From assembly GCA_030529425.1 (NCBI GenBank), contig JAUMWX010000009.1, positions 236 to 50,487 of the forward strand: a stretch of DNA of 50,252 nucleotides, in the 5' to 3' direction. The stretch comes from Tissierellia bacterium (lineage in GTDB: Bacteria; Bacillota; Clostridia; Tissierellales; Peptoniphilaceae). The translations under genes and the position numbers were made by a program. Below, one piece after another: positions 44,618 to 50,252 of the stretch; the stretch's first letter is position 1; the number at the start of each line of letters is the position of its first letter. The notes under the pieces were generated by a model. The model was not told where the DNA came from, did not search any database, and saw only the letters and a program-made list of their open reading frames with translations.

Positions 44618-47005
44618 TTAACCTCTCAAGTTCACATTATATGCTTTATTTAATGCATCAAGAATTCTCTCGAACGCTTCCTTTACTTCTTGATCTTTTA
44701 ATGTCCTATCATCTGATTGGAATCCAATCTTGTACGCTAAAGATTTCTTATTTTCTTCAATTTGTGCCCCTGTGTAAATATCAAATAAAGTAACGGTTTT
44801 AAGGATATCTCCGCCATTTGACTTAATGATTTCAATTATATTTTCAGACTCGGTTTCCTTGTCGACAACCAATGCAATATCCCTTTCCACCAAAGGATAT
44901 CTTGAAATCTTCTTGTACTTTCTTTCCTTATTTGAATTTTCCATCATTTTGTCCACATTTATTTCAAACAAATAAACTCTCTTTGAAATGTCAAAATTTT
45001 CAAGAACAACGGGATTTATTTCCCCTATACTTCCCAATAAAATTTCTCCTGCAAACACATCGGCACATCTTCCCGAATGGAAAATGGAATTATTTGCATT
45101 CTTAACAAATTTTGTTTCTTTTACTCCGCTTTGCTCAAATATTTTCAATAATACATCTTTGATGTAGTAGAAATCATAGTCTCCCACTAGAGAAATCGTC
45201 ATAAGAGTATTTTCGTAAATATTTTCATTTTCATCTTTTCTGAATGAATTTCCAACCTCGGACAAACGCAATTCCATTTGTTTGTTGTTAAGATTTTTCC
45301 TTACGGTTTCAAGCATATTTCCAATAAGAGTGGTTCTCATAACTGAAAAATCTTCTCCCAAAGGATTCAAAATTCTTATGACATTTCTTAACTTATCCTC
45401 TTTCGGAATCAGCATTTTTTCATATTGTTTTTCAGATATGAATGAATATGTCAATATTTCCGAGAATCCCAATGCATATATTTGAGTTCTCAATGAATCA
45501 ATATAATTTCTCTTACTTGATTTAACTCCTTTTGTCAAAGAGCCTGTCAAAGGTTTTGCAGCTATGTTGTGGAAACCGTACAATCTTCCTATTTCTTCAA
45601 TTAAATCGACTTCTATTTCCAAGTCGCTTCTAAAATACGGAATTGTTACAAACAAGTTGTCGCCATCCACTTTTACTTTCAGTTCCAAGCTTTCCAAGAA
45701 TTTTTTTGAATTTTCAACTTCCAAATCCAATCCCAATAATTCTTTGGCTCTTGTATTTCTAAGTTTAATTTCTTTTTCTTTTGGTTTTGTAAAACCCTCA
45801 TCATAAACATTGTTTACAATCTTGCCCGAATTTGTTTTTTCAATTAAATGGAAAAATCTGTTCAATGCAAATTCAGACAATTGTGCAGGAATCGTTTTTT
45901 CAAATCTCGAAGATGCTTCGGATCTCAATTGCATCCTCTTGGAGCTTTGTTTTACGGTGTCGGCATCAAAATTTGCCGACTCTATAAGAATATTTTTCGT
46001 TTCATGAGTAACTTCCGTATCCATTCCGCCCATTATTCCCGCTAATCCGATAGGATTGTCCTGTCCGTCACAAATCAAAATATCGGATGTTTCAAGTTTT
46101 CTCTCAATTTCATCCAATGTTTTTAATCTTTCCCCCTCTTTTGCCATTCTTACAATTAAGGAGTTCCCTTGAATCTTATCTAAATCATAAGCGTGCATCG
46201 GTTGACCGTATTCCAACATTATAAAATTTGTAATGTCGACAATATTGTTGATAGGTCTCATTCCAGCCGCCCTTAGATGGTTTTGAATAAATAGCGGAGA
46301 TTCCTTAACCTCTACATCCTTGATTACACCAAGCATAAATCTGTTAACTTTCTCGGTTTGAAGCTTAATTCCCCCAAAATATTGTGATATATCACTCTCT
46401 TTTTCAACAACCTCGTCGCACGGCAATTCAATCTTTTTATCAAACACAGCCGCAACTTCTCTTGCCATTCCTATGATTGAAAGACAATCAGGTCTGTTCG
46501 GAGTAATTTCAAATTCGATAACATCTGTGTTCAATCCCAAGACCTCAAGCGCATCCGCTCCGGTTTCAGCCTCCTGAGGAAGTATTATTACACCCTCTTT
46601 TGAAGCTTTCGGTACTACATTGTCGGGCTGTCCCAACTCCTGATATGAACAAAGCATTCCGGGAGATATCACCCCTCCGAAATCAGCCTCTTTGATTACG
46701 ATCCCTCCGGGCAATACAGCGCCCAAAGTTGCAACAACCACCTTATCTCCGACTTTCATATTCTTTGCTCCCGTTACCAGAGTAAGAACTTCATCTTTTA
46801 AATCCAAATCGACAATTTGTAGTTTTTTTAGAGTTTCATGAGGTCTCAACTCCAAAATTTTTCCAACCTTGAAGCCGGATAGTGAGTTGTTCAATGATGT
46901 GATAGCTTCAACATGAGAACCCGAATCGGTGACCTTGTCCGCTATAATTCTTGAATCCTCGTCTATCTTAATATATTCCTTTAACCAATTTACCGGTACT
47001 AACAT
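44618..47005 (-). CDS. pheT: Phenylalanyl-tRNA synthetase, beta subunit
   Basis: Beta chain of the heterotetrameric enzyme that charges tRNA-Phe; holds the editing site. 795 residues, full length. N-terminal tRNA-binding EMAP-like domain (VGKILELRPHETLKKLQIVDLDL), B3/B4 editing region (EFEITPNRPDCLSIIGMAREV, NIVDITNFIMLEYGQPMHAYDLDKI), B5 domain, catalytic-like core, and C-terminal anticodon-binding ferredoxin-fold (YPLVERDIALVVDKE, LKDQEVKEAFERIL). ATG 47005 has AGGAGG upstream. Nine bases after pheS. Confidence 0.97.
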   Translation of the reverse strand: MLVPVNWLKEYIKIDEDSRIIADKVTDSGSHVEAITSLNNSLSGFKVGKILELRPHETLKKLQIVDLDLKDEVLTLVTGAKNMKVGDKVVVATLGAVLPGGIVIKEADFGGVISPGMLCSYQELGQPDNVVPKASKEGVIILPQEAETGADALEVLGLNTDVIEFEITPNRPDCLSIIGMAREVAAVFDKKIELPCDEVVEKESDISQYFGGIKLQTEKVNRFMLGVIKDVEVKESPLFIQNHLRAAGMRPINNIVDITNFIMLEYGQPMHAYDLDKIQGNSLIVRMAKEGERLKTLDEIERKLETSDILICDGQDNPIGLAGIMGGMDTEVTHETKNILIESANFDADTVKQSSKRMQLRSEASSRFEKTIPAQLSEFALNRFFHLIEKTNSGKIVNNVYDEGFTKPKEKEIKLRNTRAKELLGLDLEVENSKKFLESLELKVKVDGDNLFVTIPYFRSDLEIEVDLIEEIGRLYGFHNIAAKPLTGSLTKGVKSSKRNYIDSLRTQIYALGFSEILTYSFISEKQYEKMLIPKEDKLRNVIRILNPLGEDFSVMRTTLIGNMLETVRKNLNNKQMELRLSEVGNSFRKDENENIYENTLMTISLVGDYDFYYIKDVLLKIFEQSGVKETKFVKNANNSIFHSGRCADVFAGEILLGSIGEINPVVLENFDISKRVYLFEINVDKMMENSNKERKYKKISRYPLVERDIALVVDKETESENIIEIIKSNGGDILKTVTLFDIYTGAQIEENKKSLAYKIGFQSDDRTLKDQEVKEAFERILDALNKAYNVNLRG

Positions 47006-47014
47006 CTGTGCCTC

Positions 47015-48037
47015 CTAAAACTGTTCCAAAAATCTCTTGTCATTGTCATATAATAATCTTATATTGTCAATTCCGTATTTAACCATCGTGATACGATCTA
47101 CTCCCATGCCGAATGCGAAACCCGTATATTTTTCACTGTCGATTCCGCACATTTCAAGTACATTCGGATGAACCATCCCGCATCCCAATAATTCCATACT
47201 CCAGCCGGTATGATTGCAAACACCGCAACCTTTTCCTTTACAACTGAAACAAGATACATCCACTTCCATGGACGGCTCAGTGAATGGGAAATAATGCGGT
47301 CTGAATCTGGTTTCAAATTCTTCACCGAATAATTCTTTTATGAATACATTGATGGTATCTATTAAATTTGCCATTGAAACTTTTTCATCGACAACCAGCC
47401 CCTCAATCTGATGAAACATTGGCGAATGCGTGTCGTCAACATCATCAAATCTGAATGTTCTGCCCGCTGAAACCATTCTTATCGGCGGTTTTTGTGTCAT
47501 CATTGTTCTTACCTGAACCGGTGATGTATGTGTTCTAAGCAATGTTTCTTTATCGATGTAAAATGTGTCGCTTAAATCTCTTGATGGATGGTTTTTAGGT
47601 GAATTCAATTTATCAAAATTATTCTCAACCGTTTCTATTTCCGGCCCGTCTATTATTGAAAATCCCATATATCTAAATAAATTTTCCAATTCTTCCATAG
47701 TCTGATTAAGTGGATGTCTGTGTCCCATGCTCATTATCTTTTTTGTGGCTGTAACATCAAGTGTTTCCTCTATTATTTGTGCCCTAAGTCTTTCCCACTT
47801 AATAGCTTCATTTTTTTCATTAAGTTTTTCCGTAATTTCCTCTCTGATTTCATTTGCAAATTGCCCTATAACAGGTCTTTCTTCTTTTGACAATTTACCC
47901 ATTTCTCTCAAAATCAGAGTAAGTTCTCCCTTTTTTCCAAGGACATCAACTCTAACCTTCTCAAGCGCATCAAAAACATCCGCTTCCTCAATCTTTTTTA
48001 GAGTTAAGTTTTTAATTTCTATCAATCTATCTTTCAT
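47015..48037 (-). CDS. pheS: Phenylalanyl-tRNA synthetase, alpha subunit
   Basis: Catalytic class II subunit of PheRS. 340 residues from ATG 48037, set by GGAGGATATC just before it; an earlier frame start (48061) would swallow that site. N-terminal coiled coil (LIEIKNLTLKKIEE), motif 2 FRFDDVDDTHSPMFHQIEGL, motif 3 GFAFGMGVDRITMVKYGI. A CFSCKGKGCGVCNHTGW segment, with Cys pairs typical of bacterial PheS, precedes motif 3. First gene of the ten-gene operon; leader only about 20-25 nt. Confidence 0.97.
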   Translation of the reverse strand: MKDRLIEIKNLTLKKIEEADVFDALEKVRVDVLGKKGELTLILREMGKLSKEERPVIGQFANEIREEITEKLNEKNEAIKWERLRAQIIEETLDVTATKKIMSMGHRHPLNQTMEELENLFRYMGFSIIDGPEIETVENNFDKLNSPKNHPSRDLSDTFYIDKETLLRTHTSPVQVRTMMTQKPPIRMVSAGRTFRFDDVDDTHSPMFHQIEGLVVDEKVSMANLIDTINVFIKELFGEEFETRFRPHYFPFTEPSMEVDVSCFSCKGKGCGVCNHTGWSMELLGCGMVHPNVLEMCGIDSEKYTGFAFGMGVDRITMVKYGIDNIRLLYDNDKRFLEQF

Positions 48038-48064
48038 GATATCCTCCATCATAATTATCATCTA

Positions 48065-48093
48065 ATTATACCATAACATGCATATCTGATAAA
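48065..48093 (-). promoter_or_regulatory. Promoter of the pheS operon
   Basis: TATAAT (48070-48065, minus) with an upstream TGG giving an extended -10. The -35 is a weak TTTATC (48093-48088) at a 17-base spacer. The transcript would start close to the pheS ribosome site. Confidence 0.65.
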
Positions 48094-48179
48094 CTAAAAC
48101 GGCTAAAAATCATAATATTTATACCTCTCGGCTTTGTATCCTCTCAAAATTATCCGAATTACAGTCTATCAAATATTAT

Positions 48180-48215
48180 AAAAAGCACGAAGTTTAATTA
48201 AACTTTGTGCTTTTT
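48180..48215. terminator. Bidirectional terminator after the HAD phosphatase gene
   Basis: AAAAAGCACGAAGTTT pairs with AAACTTTGTGCTTTTT (16 pairs, one G-T) around AATT. Poly-T flanks arise on both strands. It separates the HAD gene from pheS. Confidence 0.9.
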
Positions 48216-48298
48216 AAAATGTATTCATTTATTTTCTAAATAACCATTACATAAATCAATTTAAAATATTACAGCCGTCCAATTCATTATAAAAGAGA

Positions 48299-49084
48299 CT
48301 ATATCATACCGAAATGTTTCAATGCATTATGTATTCCGTCCGAGTCTACATCGTCCGTAATATAATCGGCTACGGCTTTTGCACTGTCAACCGCATTTCC
48401 CATGGCTATTCCCAAGCCCACATAATCAAGCATTTCCGTATCATTTCCGCCATCTCCGAAAGCCATACATTCATCCCTGCTCATTCCCAAATGTTCTAAA
48501 ACTTTTTGTATACCGACACTTTTTCCTCCAGCTTTCGGAATTATGTCCGCAAAAAGAGATGTCCATCTAACCGCTCTCATATTGGGGGCAATGCTGAAAA
48601 ACTCTTCTTCCTCATCTTCATAAATGTATGCCGCCAACTGATATGTTCTATTGTCGGATCTTTCATACGGATTGTCCAAATTAGGCATTTTAACGGTACT
48701 TCCCAATATGCCTTTCAATTTAATCATTCTGTCATTGGTAAAATTTGCATATCTGTACTTCATTTCGGAAAATTCGGTAGCTATCTTTTTTTCCTCCAAG
48801 TATGGAATCAGCTTTTTCAATTCATCGTTAGGCAAAGCCAAATCGTGAATAACCTCATCGCCTATTACAACATATTGACCGTTTGCATAAATATATCCGT
48901 CAAAATCAAAGTTCAGGATATTTACAATCGGCTCCATGACCACCGGCATTCTTCCCGTCGCCAAAAACAATTTTATTCCTTTTTTTCTCAACTCATTTAG
49001 TGCTTGTCTTGTAGAATCCGGAACTTCATGAGTTTTAAAACTCAAAATCGTACCGTCTATATCAAAAAATATCGCTTTATACAT
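48299..49084 (-). CDS. Cof-type HAD-IIB hydrolase
   Basis: 261-residue cytosolic HAD-superfamily phosphatase, subtype IIB, acting on small sugar or nucleotide phosphates; substrate not predictable. Motif I DIDGTILSF (nucleophile Asp8, acid Asp10), motif II FLATGR, motif III Lys in KAGGKSVGI, motif IV FGDGGNDTEML. The cap region at about 85-180 is alpha/beta. GGAGGG precedes ATG 49084. Stands alone between two terminators. Confidence 0.93.
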   Translation of the reverse strand: MYKAIFFDIDGTILSFKTHEVPDSTRQALNELRKKGIKLFLATGRMPVVMEPIVNILNFDFDGYIYANGQYVVIGDEVIHDLALPNDELKKLIPYLEEKKIATEFSEMKYRYANFTNDRMIKLKGILGSTVKMPNLDNPYERSDNRTYQLAAYIYEDEEEEFFSIAPNMRAVRWTSLFADIIPKAGGKSVGIQKVLEHLGMSRDECMAFGDGGNDTEMLDYVGLGIAMGNAVDSAKAVADYITDDVDSDGIHNALKHFGMI

Positions 49085-49107
49085 TTTCCCTCCGTTATCT
49101 TAGAAAT

Positions 49108-49113
49108 AGTATA
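49108..49113 (-). promoter_or_regulatory. Extended -10 promoter element of the HAD gene
   Basis: TGTTATACT on the minus strand (TATACT at 49113-49108 with TG one base upstream) lies about 24 bases before the start codon. The -35 is poor (TTAATA at 17 bases). Confidence 0.35.
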
Positions 49114-49342
49114 ACATATGAACGAGAATATATTAAAAATCATTTTAAATTAAGAAAGTATTTTGCTGAATATTCTTACTGAATTAATTATTTGAATTTG
49201 TAGATTCCCGAGTTTAATTTTGAGGAGCTTGTTGATTTAATTTTGAAATCAACCCAAGAGCTAAAATTATTTAATTCTAAATAAGTACAAATAATAATTA
49301 AAATTCAGTTTTTAATAATTTAAAATAGAGTATTAAATTTAA

Positions 49343-49644
49343 TTAATTCTTACAATTTGCACATATATAAAAATCACAATCTTTGTCATAAATCATGTTT
49401 TCTCTTTTGCTAATATCTTTATTTTTAACTTCTTTTTTACTACTTCATAGTTTAACGGTTTAATGTATGTCTATAACTCTTTTTTATCTAAATACGTGTA
49501 ATTTTCAATGCTTTCATATCCAGAACCACGCACCATCTTACTTAAGTACTTATCGTATCTTGGATAAAGTTCATTTTCACTTACAAAACTGAACGATTCA
49601 ATATAATCTTTGAACTGATATGTTTTTGTTTTTGCATATGTTAA
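49343..49644 (-). pseudogene. Degenerate IS1182-like transposase fragment
   Basis: Reading the minus strand in two frames gives about 100 residues with the pattern of IS1182-family transposases: GYESIENYTYL, then YIKPLNYEVV, then KDISKRENMIYDKDCDFYIC. The reading frame carries an in-frame TAG at 49473-49471 (between KKEL and TYIKP) and a one-base frameshift in the A-rich stretch near 49430-49438. The residue before GYES is not the expected Asp of the VADAGYES catalytic motif (here VRGSGYES). Both ends of the transposase are missing and no terminal repeats are visible. It is a relic beside a surface-protein gene. Family assignment is by remembered motif pattern. Confidence 0.7.
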
Positions 49645-49651
49645 TTATATC

Positions 49652-49690
49652 AAAAAACGGCTTACTCATTACTGGTTAGCCGTTTTTTTT
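49652..49690. terminator. Hairpin terminator downstream of the surface-protein gene
   Basis: AAAAACGGCT (49653-49662) pairs with AGCCGTTTTT (49678-49687) across a 15-base loop. T runs lie on both outer sides, so it can act in either direction. It lies 170 bases past the stop at 49860, just upstream of the transposase relic. Confidence 0.75.
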
Positions 49691-49859
49691 AGAACTATTC
49701 TTAAACATCCTCTTTGTTGTTCGTTTAAAACTCTTCATCAACACTATTTGACAAAAATCCCTTGCAAAATGCTTTTCAATAAAATTATTTACAATGCTTT
49801 ATAAGCTCTTAAAAATATTATGTCCTTAATTACTATTTGAACGAAATATCTATTTAGGA

Positions 49860-50252
49860 TTATTTTTGATACTCTTTTTTCTTTTTTAATCCACTAATAG
49901 CTACTAAAGCAGTACCTGATATAACAATCATCAATACAAATAGTTTTATACTTGTATTATCTCCCGTTTTTGGAGTTCCATCTTCAGGAATATTTGGTTC
50001 TGTCGGGTTATGAGTTTCATTTGTCTTAAGTTCGTTCTTTCCTGCTCTTACAAGGGCTTCATTTGTTAAAGTTTCTCCTGCTGCCGCTTTTTCCACCTTA
50101 ACTTTGAATGTTACTTCAAATATTTCTCCATCTGCTAACTTTTCCTTTGTCCATGTAAGTTTTCCGTCTTTATAGATTCCTCCATTTGTTGCTGAATCTT
50201 CTACATAGCTTGTAAACTCAGGTATCATATCTTCAATGACTACCTTTTGTTC
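49860..50252 (-). CDS. C-terminal end of a sortase-anchored surface protein (5' part outside window)
   Basis: 130 codons open to the right edge, so the true start is missing. Residues upstream of the first internal Met (EQKVVIED) are in frame. The visible domain (VVIEDMIPEFTSYVED, KDGKLTWTKEKLADGE, FEVTFKVKVEKAAAGETLTNEALV) matches the DUF11/isopeptide-D2-like beta-sandwich found as tandem stalk modules. Then comes NPTEPNIPEDG, the sorting motif TPKTGD, a hydrophobic span (SIKLFVLMIVISGTALVAISGL) and a positively charged tail KKKKEYQK. The Leu of LPXTG is replaced by Thr. It may belong to the same kind of adhesin as the one at the left edge, but identity between them cannot be shown here. Confidence 0.85.
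   Translation of the reverse strand, partial: EQKVVIEDMIPEFTSYVEDSATNGGIYKDGKLTWTKEKLADGEIFEVTFKVKVEKAAAGETLTNEALVRAGKNELKTNETHNPTEPNIPEDGTPKTGDNTSIKLFVLMIVISGTALVAISGLKKKKEYQK

Noticed and set aside
48062-48179. T-box riboswitch upstream of pheS
   Set aside because: No T-box consensus or antiterminator fold; the only stem is the terminator of the HAD gene.
49691-49859. Possible continuation of the transposase relic to the right
   Set aside because: Translations in all minus frames gave stops and no transposase-like motif.

Overview
The window reads as chromosome of a low-GC, Gram-positive, anaerobic amino-acid-fermenting Firmicute. A member of the Tissierellia/Peptoniphilaceae (Peptoniphilus, Anaerococcus or Finegoldia type) is the best guess. 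This rests on AT-rich DNA, strong GGAGG ribosome sites, sortase-type and Cna-B surface proteins, a butyryl-CoA dehydrogenase/Etf cluster, an ECF vitamin-type transporter and HPr kinase. Nearly everything lies on the minus strand; only ychF and one unknown membrane protein are on plus.

Layout. 1-3381: 5' part of a giant Cna-B repeat adhesin that runs off the left edge, with near-identical DNA repeats. 3999-10312: two-gene unit encoding a membrane-anchored protein with SLH-like segments and a 1642-residue secreted subtilisin-like protease; it has a consensus promoter overlapped by a Fur-like palindrome. 10447-12748: two-gene ABC transporter. 12847-17355: hprK, uvrC and an Xaa-Pro aminopeptidase, tightly coupled. 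17483-19665: ychF and an unknown two-TM protein. 19721-25872: five-gene ECF module (EcfT, double ATPase, Trep_Strep/MptD-type S component, two exporter-type ABC half-transporters) preceded by a perfect 12-bp palindrome.

26179-33223: carbon/energy cluster coaT-gntP-crt-bcd-etfB-etfA. It can plausibly import a short hydroxy- or keto-acid, activate it by CoA transfer, dehydrate it to crotonyl-CoA and reduce that to butyryl-CoA. Thiolase and 3-hydroxybutyryl-CoA dehydrogenase are absent. Hairpins lie in three of its intercistronic gaps, and a shared TTTTGTGATAATA motif lies upstream of crt and of coaT. A roughly 680-bp non-coding stretch precedes coaT.

33968-48037: ten genes with gaps of nine bases or less and one strong terminator: pheS-pheT-zapA-U32-mutS2-argS-membrane protein-TPR protein-CoA-disulfide reductase/rhodanese-small unknown. 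This joins translation, cell division, DNA maintenance and thiol redox in one transcription unit. It has a short 5' leader and no T-box. 48299-49084: a Cof-type HAD phosphatase. 49343-49644: a decayed IS1182-like transposase fragment. 49860-50252: C-terminus of another surface protein with a non-canonical TPKTG sorting motif, running off the right edge.

I see no CRISPR array, rRNA, tRNA or intact mobile element. Most of the window is orthodox housekeeping. The parts most worth follow-up are the repeat adhesin, the putatively iron-regulated protease pair, the ECF operator, the compact butyrate module and the unknown small proteins in the long operon.
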